Source of the DNA: Acidobacteriota bacterium
GTDB taxonomy: Bacteria > Acidobacteriota > UBA6911 > RPQK01 > JAJDTT01
Assembly (NCBI GenBank): GCA_028874215.1
Contig: JAPPLF010000027.1
Coordinates: forward strand, 20,769 to 84,768
DNA length: 64,000 bases
Reading direction: 5' to 3'
The position numbers were made by a program, and so were the translations under genes. The notes under the pieces are model-generated. The model was not told the DNA's origin. It made no database searches and worked only from the letters and a program-made list of their open reading frames with translations. Each line of letters opens with the position of its first letter. The stretch's first letter is position 1. Below are positions 24,421 through 32,907 of this stretch, in pieces.

Positions 24421-25190
24421 GATCAAGGAGCGGAAAAGCATTGGTGTGGGCGCTGGGTGCGGCGCTCCTGATAACAGGAACCGTGCTTGGCGCCCTCCGG
24501 CAGCAGGAGAAACCCGTCCATCTCATCCAGGCTGCCGAACGGGGAGACGTGAACACCGTGAAATACCTGCTGGATCTCGGCGTGGACGTCAACGGGAGGG
24601 ACGAGCAGGGGACCACGGCTCTGACGGCCGCCGCCTGGGAGGGGCAGAGCGAAGTGGTCAAGATCCTTTTGGAGCGAGGGTCCGAGATCGATCCGCAGGA
24701 TGAGCTGGCTGGGATGACGCCACTCATCTGGGCCTGCTGGAAGGGATATGGAGACACCGTGGGGGTTCTTCTGGAAGCCGGAGCCGACGTGAACCTCAAG
24801 GACAAGAACGACCGCGGCGGGCTCATGGGGGCGGCCTGGGAGGGTCGCACCCAAATCATCGGCATGTTGGTTGCCGCCGGCGCCCAGTTGGAGTCGCGCG
24901 ATTACACCGGCGCCACCGCCCTGATGTGGGCCGCGTGGAACGGCCGCCTGGAGACCACAAAAGCGCTGCTGGCGGCCGGCGCCGCCATTGATGCCCGCGA
25001 GAACGAAGGAAAGACCGCGCTCATCGGCGCAGCGACGGATGGCCACCTTCCGGTGGTCCGGGCGCTGGTGAACGCGGGAGCTCGACTGGACCTCAAGGAC
25101 CAGAAGGGTCTCACCGCCCTTTCGGCGGCCGCCTCAAATCGCCACACTGAAGTCGTCCGCTACCTGCAAGAGGCCGGCGCCGCCAAATAG
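24417..25190 (+). CDS. Exported ankyrin-repeat protein at the end of the bat operon
   Basis: ATG 24417 overlaps the batE stop by four bases. The 257-residue protein has an N-terminal hydrophobic signal or anchor (ALVWALGAALLITGTVLGAL) and about six to seven ankyrin units (e.g. GTTALTAAAWEGQSEVVKIL; GATALMWAAWNGRLETTKAL). Because it is translationally coupled, it is likely a working partner of the Bat complex. It is a shorter relative of the ankyrin gene at 7676. The operon ends here, close to a hairpin repeat. Confidence 0.85.
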   Translation: MRSRSGKALVWALGAALLITGTVLGALRQQEKPVHLIQAAERGDVNTVKYLLDLGVDVNGRDEQGTTALTAAAWEGQSEVVKILLERGSEIDPQDELAGMTPLIWACWKGYGDTVGVLLEAGADVNLKDKNDRGGLMGAAWEGRTQIIGMLVAAGAQLESRDYTGATALMWAAWNGRLETTKALLAAGAAIDARENEGKTALIGAATDGHLPVVRALVNAGARLDLKDQKGLTALSAAASNRHTEVVRYLQEAGAAK

Positions 25191-25194
25191 GAGA

Positions 25195-25212
25195 GGGGAC
25201 ATCCCTGTCCCC
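25195..25212. repeat. GGGGACA hairpin repeat after the bat operon
   Basis: A 7-bp stem GGGGACA / TGTCCCC closes a TCCC loop four bases after the ankyrin stop codon. There is no T-run, so if it terminates transcription it does so poorly. It shares its core with 293-312. Confidence 0.55.
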
Positions 25213-25254
25213 CACACTCCGGAGTCGGGGGCGGCCAACCCCCGCACCGATCCG

Positions 25255-26670
25255 CTACTCCCACCCCGGTTCGAACCCCCGGTCTCCGGGAATGACGTTC
25301 AACTGTCTCCGCAAGTCGAGGCAGGCCTCCTCCCAGCGGTCGAGTTCGTCCCTGAGCCGGGTGACGCCTTCGGGGACCGCCCCCCGCTGCAGGAGGTTGT
25401 CCAGCTCGCCTGGATCACGGGTGAGGTCGTAGGCTTCATCGCCGTATTGGGGATCCCGGATGTAGGAGAACTCCCGGCTCCGGCCGGCTCGAACCAGGGC
25501 GTTTCGCCGCCCCGAATTGAAGGTTCCGGTGGGGAAGGTGGACTGGAGATGTCCATGGTAGTCGCCCACCTGGGCATGGACGGCATCTCGCAACGGCCGT
25601 TCCGCTCCCCGGCCCACCCAGTCCATCAGGTCCCGGCCCTGCGCGTACTCGGGAACCGGAATGCCGGCCAGGGAGAGGAAAGTGGGGAAAAGATCCACCA
25701 GATCCACGAGGCCGGGGATCCGGATTTCCCGGCGGGCCGTCAGGTTCGTGGGGGGACGAATCACCAACGGGACGTGGGTCAGGCACTCGTACGGAACCTC
25801 GCACTTCTCGAAGAGTCCCTTCTCCCCCATGAAATCGCCGTGGTCGGAGGCGAAGACCACCCAGGTGTTCTCCAGCAGGTCCCGTTCGGCCAGGGCCTGG
25901 AAGACCCGATTCATCTGGTCGTCCACGTAGCGGATCATGCCGTTGTAGACGGCCACCACCTTCTTGAGATCGCGTTCCGATGCCTCATCGGTCCTGACTT
26001 CCCTGAGGGCCTGGCGCTGCCAGGCGGGCCTCGCCCCGTCGTGGTCCATCACCGGGAGAACGACCTGGTCCGGGTCCACCAGGGAATCGTAGGGAGGAGG
26101 CACGAAATAGGAGGGATGGGGGTCGTTGAAGGAGAAGTGGAGAAAGAAGGGCATCCGGGATCGCCGCGCCGTGTCGATCATGCGGATCGCCCGGTCCGCC
26201 AGCAGCGCCGAATGTCCCTCCTCGGGAGCGCATTCGATGGCTCCGCACGACCAGCCCACGTCCTTTCGGCCATGCGAGTACTTGGTCTCCAGAGCGCGGG
26301 CCAGGGGCCCCGGCTCACGCAGGTCCACCTGCTCGTACCAGCCGCGGCTCAGGTTGCGCCCTTGCTCGAAATGACCCGCCACCGCCGTGTAGTAACCGGC
26401 TGAGGCGAAGAGCTCGGACATCTGAGGCAGGTTCAGAGGGGCCTTGTTCTGCCAGCAGGTGACCTGGTGGACCAGAGGGTGGACGCCGGTGAAGACGGAG
26501 GCGCGGCTGGGAGTGCAGATGGTGCTGGCGGCATAGGTCTCGGGAAAAGTGATTCCTTCCGCGGCCAGGCCTCCCATGAAGGGGCAGGAGATCAGCGAGT
26601 TCCCCAGAATGGGGGCCGCCGAGGCCTTGAGTTGATCGGCGGTGATGTAGACGAGGTTGGGCTTGTCCAT
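25255..26670 (-). CDS. Sulfatase (alkaline-phosphatase superfamily)
   Basis: From ATG 26670 this is 471 residues without an obvious signal peptide. C52 in ICTPSRASVFTG is the C-x-P-x-R site whose cysteine is oxidised to formylglycine. NLVYITADQLK supplies the N-terminal metal Asp, and VFASDHGDFMGEKGLFEK the second metal site. It would hydrolyse sulfate esters, probably of polysaccharides or glycans, although choline-sulfatase-like or phosphonate-hydrolase activity cannot be excluded. A formylglycine maturase is not in the window. An in-frame TTG lies nine bases upstream. Confidence 0.88.
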   Translation of the reverse strand: MDKPNLVYITADQLKASAAPILGNSLISCPFMGGLAAEGITFPETYAASTICTPSRASVFTGVHPLVHQVTCWQNKAPLNLPQMSELFASAGYYTAVAGHFEQGRNLSRGWYEQVDLREPGPLARALETKYSHGRKDVGWSCGAIECAPEEGHSALLADRAIRMIDTARRSRMPFFLHFSFNDPHPSYFVPPPYDSLVDPDQVVLPVMDHDGARPAWQRQALREVRTDEASERDLKKVVAVYNGMIRYVDDQMNRVFQALAERDLLENTWVVFASDHGDFMGEKGLFEKCEVPYECLTHVPLVIRPPTNLTARREIRIPGLVDLVDLFPTFLSLAGIPVPEYAQGRDLMDWVGRGAERPLRDAVHAQVGDYHGHLQSTFPTGTFNSGRRNALVRAGRSREFSYIRDPQYGDEAYDLTRDPGELDNLLQRGAVPEGVTRLRDELDRWEEACLDLRRQLNVIPGDRGFEPGWE

Positions 26671-26714
26671 CGTCTTCAACTCGAGTGGACTCTACCGATC
26701 CTGCGTGCTTCCCC

Positions 26715-28490
26715 TCAGTTCGGAACGATCCGATGGGTCGACGTCGCCATTCTTCCGGTGAGACGCTGGCGAACCACGACCACCAGGTCGCGGGGCCCGT
26801 CCGGCGTAATCCCTGCCGCCATGGGGACGAAGTGCTTGTAGCGTAGGAACTTGGCCAGATCCTGCTGATTGAAGTCCAGATCGAACTTCTCAACGAAGTA
26901 GAAGTTTTCCCCGACCCATTTCCCGGAGTCGTCGAAGAGTGCCCCGAACATCTCGATGACGCACTGGTTCTGTCCGCCCTGGGATCTGAAGATGAAGGCT
27001 CCGGTCGGGATTCGGGCCTGGACCTGCACCTGACCGTTCCGGTTCAGGACCTGCGTGTCGACGGGAAAGTCCTGGAACAGATCGGGGAACTTGAACGCGT
27101 TGGCCAGATCGACGGTTTCGGCTTCCCTCGGGTCCTCTTCGACGTAACCTTCCCGGTACCGCAACCGGACGCCTTTTCTTTTGACCTTCACCTTGATCTT
27201 GTGGAACTTGCCCTTCTTCCGAATCGAGGACGGGACATATCCCATGAGGTAGTAGCGGCTGCCGTCCCGGTAGGCGTTGCGGATCGGGCGTTCCAGGTCG
27301 TTGTCGTCGGCGAACCAGAGCCCGCCGGTCTCCATGGAGAGGGAGGCCAGAAACTGGTGCGGGGACGTAATGTCCTCGGTGGAATAGGTCGGGTAGAGAT
27401 AATTGCCCGAACCTCTGTGTTCAGGGTTGCCGATCGCCGGGACCATCAGACCTCGAGGATCGATGCTGTACACCGAAACCTGGGCTCGATTGGCCTGGCG
27501 TACGGCCGACCCAAGCCGGTTGAGCAGGTGGGAGGCCTGGGAGGCTCCCGCCATGTAGTTGTTGGCTGCCAGATGGATCAGGGTGATCTGTCCCGGCGAG
27601 TAGGTGATGGCTCGTTGGGAAATCAGGTGGCTGATGGTCCGTTTGGCGTCGAGAGGATAACCCTTGGAAAAGTAGATCAACTGCTTTCGTCCCGGCAGAG
27701 AGCCAAGATGCCGGGAGAGGGCGCTGATGGCGGCGCAGGTGAAGTCCACTTGCAGCTCGACCTTCACCAGGAGATCGCGGCCGTAGTCCGCTGCTTCGGA
27801 GATGGCCCCATCCAGATTCGGATCGAGTCTCTGCTCTCCGGTCCCGGTCTGGCCGGGATCGAAAGTGTCCAGGGCTCCCGCCTCCATGCGGGCGAATGCA
27901 TAGTCCATCTGCTCTATGAACTTGGCGATGCTGGTCTCTTCAAAATCCCTCGCGACCAGTTGGTCGAGGGTGGCGTCCAATCGGGAAATGTCGCTGGTGA
28001 AGGGCATTTCGACTTTAAACTGCGGCCGAATGCTGGCCACCATCACCTGGTCGGTGGGAGCCAGTTCGGAGCGGGCGAACCGTCGAATGGATTCCTTGAC
28101 CCGTTCCAGCCCATGAAAGGACATGGACTGCAGGTCGAACAGGAAGACGAAATAGCCCCTGTCCTGCGGGGTCGTGGGGAGGGCCCTGGCGGCGAGGGCC
28201 GGTGCTGGAACGGAGCCCGTTCCGACTTCCGAAACCAGTTGTTCCTCGGATCCGGCTCTCTTGCGCAGGTCGAAGAAGGTCAGCCGCTGGAGCTTGCCAT
28301 CCTCGAAGACCTGGATTTCCTCGGGTTTCAGGTCATGAACGAACTGTCCCCGCTTGTCGGTGACCACCAGGTCGACGAGGACGACCTCGGATTGGGCCCG
28401 GAAAGAGGGGACCGGCTCCTGCTGGGCATCGACGGGAACCAGAGTGAACCCCAGGAAACCGACGGCGCACGACAGGCGGCGAAATCGCAT
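26715..28490 (-). CDS. Acidobacterial-type VWFA-related exported protein
   Basis: ATG 28490 gives 591 residues with a signal peptide (LSCAVGFLGFTLVPVDAQQ). The N-terminal block VVLVDLVVTDKRGQFVHDL...EIQVFEDGK is the beta-sandwich that opens the VWFA-related family (TIGR03436) described from Acidobacteria. The VWA-like core follows (FVFLFDLQSM, with degenerate MIDAS; later QLIYFSKGYPL and VSVYSIDPRGL). In-frame upstream starts reach 28661 but lack a signal. Function unknown; probably envelope-associated and matrix-binding. It is useful as a lineage marker. Confidence 0.85.
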   Translation of the reverse strand: MRFRRLSCAVGFLGFTLVPVDAQQEPVPSFRAQSEVVLVDLVVTDKRGQFVHDLKPEEIQVFEDGKLQRLTFFDLRKRAGSEEQLVSEVGTGSVPAPALAARALPTTPQDRGYFVFLFDLQSMSFHGLERVKESIRRFARSELAPTDQVMVASIRPQFKVEMPFTSDISRLDATLDQLVARDFEETSIAKFIEQMDYAFARMEAGALDTFDPGQTGTGEQRLDPNLDGAISEAADYGRDLLVKVELQVDFTCAAISALSRHLGSLPGRKQLIYFSKGYPLDAKRTISHLISQRAITYSPGQITLIHLAANNYMAGASQASHLLNRLGSAVRQANRAQVSVYSIDPRGLMVPAIGNPEHRGSGNYLYPTYSTEDITSPHQFLASLSMETGGLWFADDNDLERPIRNAYRDGSRYYLMGYVPSSIRKKGKFHKIKVKVKRKGVRLRYREGYVEEDPREAETVDLANAFKFPDLFQDFPVDTQVLNRNGQVQVQARIPTGAFIFRSQGGQNQCVIEMFGALFDDSGKWVGENFYFVEKFDLDFNQQDLAKFLRYKHFVPMAAGITPDGPRDLVVVVRQRLTGRMATSTHRIVPN

Positions 28491-28620
28491 GGCGGCAACA
28501 GAAAGGACTTCGAGTCCGGTCACAGAATACAGGCGGAACATTTTATCAGGCCCGGTCTTCCGATGACGCCGGAATTTTTCAGGGTCCGCCTTCACCGGAA
28601 AGCTCCGGTATACTCGAGCC

Positions 28621-29145
28621 ATGAGGTTCATCTTTCCGGCCGCTCTGGCCTGGGTGGTCATTTTGCCTGGAACGGTTTTGGCTCAGGATTCAGAGCCGCC
28701 GATTTCGGCTCGAAACTTTCTCTGGGTCAACCAGGATTTCTGCACCGCCGGGCAACCGACCCACCAGGACCTGATCCGGCTGAAGCAGAAAGGGGTCCAA
28801 TCGGTCTTGAACCTGCGGACCACCGCCGAGGATCCCGGTGTGGCGAAAGAGGGAGCTGCCGTCCAGGCGCTGGGACTCAATTATTTTCATCTGCCGGTGG
28901 ACTCGAGCCAATTGACTCCGAAGTTGGGAGACGAGTTTCTGCGGATCGTCTCGGACGAGTCGAATCGGCCTCTCTTCATCCATTGCGCCAGCGCCAACCG
29001 GGTCGGAGCGTTCTGGATTCTTCACCGGGTGGTCAACCATGGCTGGAGCCTGGCCGAGGCGGAGGAAGAGGCCCGGAGGATTGGCCTGCGGTCCCGGAAG
29101 TTGCTGGAGTTCGCCCGGAAATACCTGGAACGGGCTGGCCACTGA
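28621..29145 (+). CDS. Exported phosphatase-like protein (beta-lactamase hydrolase-like / DUF442-type fold)
   Basis: The 174-residue protein has a signal peptide (ALAWVVILPGTVLAQ) and then a dual-specificity-phosphatase-like fold: GQPTHQDLIRLKQKGVQSVLNLR, YFHLPVD, and P-loop FIHCASANRVGAFW. The P-loop has four, not five, residues between Cys and Arg (CX4R), unlike classical CX5R phosphatases, so activity is uncertain. It is divergent from the VWFA gene and lies 17 bases before the FG-GAP gene, probably co-transcribed. Confidence 0.75.
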   Translation: MRFIFPAALAWVVILPGTVLAQDSEPPISARNFLWVNQDFCTAGQPTHQDLIRLKQKGVQSVLNLRTTAEDPGVAKEGAAVQALGLNYFHLPVDSSQLTPKLGDEFLRIVSDESNRPLFIHCASANRVGAFWILHRVVNHGWSLAEAEEEARRIGLRSRKLLEFARKYLERAGH

Positions 29146-29162
29146 ATTCCTGGAGGTCTGAT

Positions 29163-32018
29163 ATGCGCTGGAATCTGGGGCTGACCTTGCTTTTTCTGTC
29201 TTGCGCCGTTGCGGCCCGGGGCCAGACCGGGCCCAAGATCTGGCAGGAATCCAGCTTCGAGGATTTCGCCGACGGCCGCTTCGGAGACGGCGGCGCCAAC
29301 ACCTACGTTTCACGGAGGGGGCGCATCCAGTTGGTGAATCGGTGGGATCTGAACCAGGACGGGTTCATCGACCTGGTCTTCTCCAACACGCATCCCCACA
29401 AGGAGAAGATGGACGCGGCCATCTATTGGGGAAACGGCAGGGACTTCGACGTGTCCCGGCGCTCCTTCATTCCCAACGACGGCGCCCAGTGGGCTGCCTC
29501 CGGCGATCTGAACGGTGACGGGCGGATGGATGTCGTCTTCCCCAACTATACCAACGGAACTTGGGACGGCATGGATTCGTTCGTCTACTTCGGCGGGATC
29601 GAAGAATTGAAGACCCGCCGCGACGATTCGGCGTGGGGTTTCCACCCCTTTTCCAGGAAGATCTCCCTTCCGTCTCGGGCGGCCCAGGGAGCCGCCGTCG
29701 CCGATCTTAACCGGGACGGGCACCCTGACGTGATTCTGGCTCTGTCCGCCGGGTTCTGGGAATACCGCGTCGGCTTTCGGGACGGCGGTTACGATTCACC
29801 GTCCCGGGTCTTCTGGGGGTCGGCGCAGGGACCGGACCGGGAGCGCTATGTGGACGTCCCGGCGCTCGGGGCCTCGGACGCCGCCGTCGCCGATCTGAAC
29901 CAGGATGGATGGCCCGATCTCATTCTGGCCAACCAGGAAGACAAGGGGAACCAGGACATCGACTCCTATGTCCTGTGGGGAGGGGAGAAGGGTTTCAGTC
30001 CCCAACGCAAGGTGGATCTTCCGACCCATCAGGCCTTTGCCGTGGAACCGGCCGACGTGAACGGCGACGGCCGCACCGATCTGGTGTTCGCCAACGGGAA
30101 GGGACCGGCTTCGTTCGTCTATCTCAACGGCGAGGAGGGCTTCTCGGCCGACCGGCGCCTGGAGCTTCCCACCAGCGACGCCCGGGACGCCGCCGTCGCC
30201 GATTTCAACGGCGACGGCCACCAGGACATCTTCTTCACCAATCACCAGTCCCACGGAAACCCCCTCACCCACTCCTATCTGTACTGGGGCTCTGAGGAGG
30301 GGTTCTCCGCGGATCGGCGTCAGGAATTCGAGACGGTGGGAGCGTGGGGCGCCTCGGCCGCCGATCTGAATCGGGACGGGCACGTGGACCTGGTCATCTC
30401 CAACTACAAGGAACACTTTTCGTTCGAGGTTCCCTCCTATATCCAGTGGAACTCGGAAGAAGGGTTCGCTCCCACCCGCCGCACCTCCCTCTTCACAACG
30501 GGAGCGGTGGGCAACCTGGTGACCGACTTCGACGGCGACGGCCACCTCGACGTCCTCTTCAACAACACGGTGGCGCGCAGCCGGGGTGGGGACAGTCCCA
30601 TTTTCCTCTATTGGGGAGACGCGCATGGCCGGTACAGCGCCGAGCGGCGGATCTCGCTGCCCGCCGTCGATCCCTATGAATGGGGATCGGCGGACCTTAA
30701 CGACGACGGATGGACCGATCTGGTGGTCTCCAATTTCGGAGAGACGGTCCGGTGGCGCCAGGAAAGCCACATCTACTGGGGTGACAGGCAGGGGTTCCAC
30801 GCCGGCAAGCGATCCGCCCTGATGGGACGCGGCAGCGCCGGCGTGAGCATCGCCGATCTGGACCGGGACGGATGGCTGGACGTGGTCCTGTCCAACGTCC
30901 CCAGTGAGGAGTTGGCGGAAACGGGAGCGTTCATCTACTGGGGCGGCGGCGAAGGGTTCGTGGTCACGGAGCGGCTGGAATTGGACAACGGACCCACCGG
31001 CATCCCCGCCATTGCCGACCTGAACCGGGACGGACACCTGGACCTCCTGTTCTCGGCCAACGCGGAGGGCGTCCCCATCTATTGGGGTGACGGAAGCCGG
31101 GGCTACTCCTCGTCGCGCCGCAGTATCGTGCCCGGATCGGCCAGCCTCCGGGGCGTGGAGGTCGCCGACCTGAATCGGGACGGAGTGCTGGACCTGGTGC
31201 TGAGCCGCTCCATCGAAGCAGGCTCCCGGTCGACCACAGGCTTCGTCTATTGGGGTGCGGGGAAAGGAGAATACTCGGCCGGCCGGCGCACCGAATTCGA
31301 GATCGAGGGGACCAACCTGATCACGGTGGCGGACGTGAACCAGGACGGATGGCTGGACCTGGTGTGCCCCAACTACAACACCGGATCGAGCCGGGCGACA
31401 CTCTCACGGGTCCATCTGGGCGGACCCGACGGGTTCGACCCGAAGCGGATGTTCGAGCTGCCCACCAACTCGGGGGCCGGAAGCATGGTGGCGGACTTCA
31501 ACCAGGACGGATACGCCGACATCCTCTTCGTCTGCCATCGTTCCGAGGGGGATCCCAACCGGATCGGCTCCTTCGGCGATCACGTCACCAACTCCTTCCT
31601 CTACTGGGGAGGAGGCGACGGCTTCCGGGCGGACCGCAGGCTGGAGATCCCGGTCCGCGGACCCCACAACGACTCGGGAGTGGACCTGGGCAACATCTAC
31701 GACCGGCGTTTCGAGTTCGACTACGTCTCGTCGGCGCACTCGTTCTCGGAGGGCCGTCCGGCCAACCTGACCTGGAAGGCTCAGACGCCCCATGGCAGCC
31801 GGGTGCTTTTCCAGATAAGGACGGCCGAGTCGGAAGAAGAATTGGACGGCGCCGCGTGGCGGGGACCCGGCGGTCCGGCGACTTTCTTCGAGCATCCCGG
31901 CGCCATCCCGGATACGGACCCCTCACATGCAGTGATTCAATACCGGGCGACTCTCCATCCGGCAGCGACGGGAGTCGTATCGCCGATCCTGGAAGAAGTC
32001 GTAGTGCTGTTCCGGTAG
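29163..32018 (+). CDS. Secreted FG-GAP/VCBS repeat beta-propeller protein
   Basis: ATG 29163, after TGGAGGTCTGAT, gives 951 residues with a signal peptide (LTLLFLSCAVAARGQ). I count fourteen calcium-binding D-x-N/D-x-DG-x-x-D-hydrophobic units, e.g. DLNQDGFIDLVF, DLNGDGRMDVVF, DFNQDGYADILF, separated by YWG and GFSADRR segments. This number suggests two consecutive seven-bladed propellers. A beta-sandwich-like C terminus follows (HSFSEGRPANLTWKA). Such proteins act in extracellular adhesion or ligand binding. The upstream in-frame open stretch antisense to the VWFA gene is not coding. Confidence 0.85.
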   Translation: MRWNLGLTLLFLSCAVAARGQTGPKIWQESSFEDFADGRFGDGGANTYVSRRGRIQLVNRWDLNQDGFIDLVFSNTHPHKEKMDAAIYWGNGRDFDVSRRSFIPNDGAQWAASGDLNGDGRMDVVFPNYTNGTWDGMDSFVYFGGIEELKTRRDDSAWGFHPFSRKISLPSRAAQGAAVADLNRDGHPDVILALSAGFWEYRVGFRDGGYDSPSRVFWGSAQGPDRERYVDVPALGASDAAVADLNQDGWPDLILANQEDKGNQDIDSYVLWGGEKGFSPQRKVDLPTHQAFAVEPADVNGDGRTDLVFANGKGPASFVYLNGEEGFSADRRLELPTSDARDAAVADFNGDGHQDIFFTNHQSHGNPLTHSYLYWGSEEGFSADRRQEFETVGAWGASAADLNRDGHVDLVISNYKEHFSFEVPSYIQWNSEEGFAPTRRTSLFTTGAVGNLVTDFDGDGHLDVLFNNTVARSRGGDSPIFLYWGDAHGRYSAERRISLPAVDPYEWGSADLNDDGWTDLVVSNFGETVRWRQESHIYWGDRQGFHAGKRSALMGRGSAGVSIADLDRDGWLDVVLSNVPSEELAETGAFIYWGGGEGFVVTERLELDNGPTGIPAIADLNRDGHLDLLFSANAEGVPIYWGDGSRGYSSSRRSIVPGSASLRGVEVADLNRDGVLDLVLSRSIEAGSRSTTGFVYWGAGKGEYSAGRRTEFEIEGTNLITVADVNQDGWLDLVCPNYNTGSSRATLSRVHLGGPDGFDPKRMFELPTNSGAGSMVADFNQDGYADILFVCHRSEGDPNRIGSFGDHVTNSFLYWGGGDGFRADRRLEIPVRGPHNDSGVDLGNIYDRRFEFDYVSSAHSFSEGRPANLTWKAQTPHGSRVLFQIRTAESEEELDGAAWRGPGGPATFFEHPGAIPDTDPSHAVIQYRATLHPAATGVVSPILEEVVVLFR

Positions 32019-32130
32019 GGGATTCGCTCCCGGCATCTGCAACCGGGGAGACTCTACGATTTCCATCCGGAGACGGTGGGACTCGTTCTCAACGTGACTG
32101 ATCTCCACAAAACCTCGGTACCGAAGTAGC

Positions 32131-32538
32131 CTACGCGCTTCGCGGTGTCACCAGTTTCACTGCAGGGAAGTAGGTCTGGTATCGCCTTGTGTCTCTGGTG
32201 AGAAGTGTCAGTCCTTGTGTCTCGGCGTGCGCGCCGATGTAGAAATCCGGCAGCGGCGATGCCCGCACACCTCCGGCTCGGCGATACTGGATAAAGGCTC
32301 TCGCCGCGAGGAATCCAGCTTCGTACGGTAGCTGAAAACGCACCAGCATAAGGGAGTTCAGGTAATGATCCAATTCTCTGGGATCGGTGAAAGAGACGGA
32401 TGTCTCGGCGTAGATGATCGGGTTGATTCCAACGACTCCGGAAACCAGAGAATCACGTATTGCGTGCTCCGACCAGGGACGCCAGACCGGGTCGTCCGAG
32501 AGGATGTCGAGCAATACGTTGGTGTCGACCAGAAACAC
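32131..32538 (-). CDS. vapC: PIN-domain ribonuclease toxin (VapC-type)
   Basis: The 135-residue protein starts with GTG 32538 immediately after the antitoxin stop. The four PIN acidic residues are present: D5 (VDTNVLLD), E45 (YAETSVSF), D98 (PLPDFYIGAHA) and D116 (LLTRDTRRY). The PIN fold binds Mg2+ and cleaves RNA, often tRNA or rRNA. The paired AbrB-type gene upstream would supply the antitoxin. The sequence is intact, with a lower GC content around its promoter than neighbouring genes. Confidence 0.9.
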   Translation of the reverse strand: MFLVDTNVLLDILSDDPVWRPWSEHAIRDSLVSGVVGINPIIYAETSVSFTDPRELDHYLNSLMLVRFQLPYEAGFLAARAFIQYRRAGGVRASPLPDFYIGAHAETQGLTLLTRDTRRYQTYFPAVKLVTPRSA

Positions 32539-32769
32539 TCAGTCGTCCCCGCGCGTGAGCCGCATCACATCATCGGTACTGAGTCCTCTGTCCGCGACGC
32601 CGCGTGCGTCACGGAGGCGCTGCTCGATGAGAGCTCGTTTGCTCAACACGGGACGAATCAACACTCCACCGTCGGACTCTTCGAAGGCCGCCTCCGTATT
32701 GGGGAGCAGTCCGAACTTCAGCCTGAATCGCTGGGGGATCGTCACCTGACCCTTGGATGTAATTTTCAT
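32539..32769 (-). CDS. vapB: AbrB-type antitoxin of the PIN toxin (VapB-like)
   Basis: ATG 32769 begins MKITSKGQVTIPQRFRLKFG, the SpoVT/AbrB swapped-hairpin DNA-binding motif. The remainder forms helices that should bind the toxin (ALIEQRLRDARGVADRGLS, DDVMRLTRGDD). Longer in-frame starts (to 32847) cross the palindromic operator and are unlikely. Stop and toxin start abut (TGAGTG), which ensures coupled synthesis. Confidence 0.88.
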   Translation of the reverse strand: MKITSKGQVTIPQRFRLKFGLLPNTEAAFEESDGGVLIRPVLSKRALIEQRLRDARGVADRGLSTDDVMRLTRGDD

Positions 32770-32801
32770 TGTAAGAGTATTACCAACTATAGTCTTACAA
32801 T
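32768..32801 (-). promoter_or_regulatory. Perfect inverted repeat over the antitoxin start, probable operator
   Basis: ATTGTAAGA (32768-32776) and TCTTACAAT (32793-32801) form a perfect 9-bp inverted repeat with a 16-base AT-rich spacer containing TATAGT on the minus strand. The left arm overlaps the antitoxin ATG. Autorepression by the AbrB-fold antitoxin is the likely role. Confidence 0.65.
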
Positions 32802-32907
32802 CAAGTCCCATCGAGTGATGGTGTATGCGGATCGGTGATGTCAGCATGCCTTTAGCGAATTTTGGATTATCGGATCGTGTGAAGGCAGAAAAAACCGCAA
32901 TCCGCCG

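Noticed and set aside
27201..29162. Very long plus-strand open frame antisense to the VWFA gene and continuing into the FG-GAP gene
   Set aside because: Composition and lack of any domain mark it as the mirror of the real minus-strand gene; the FG-GAP protein has its own ribosome site and signal peptide at 29163.
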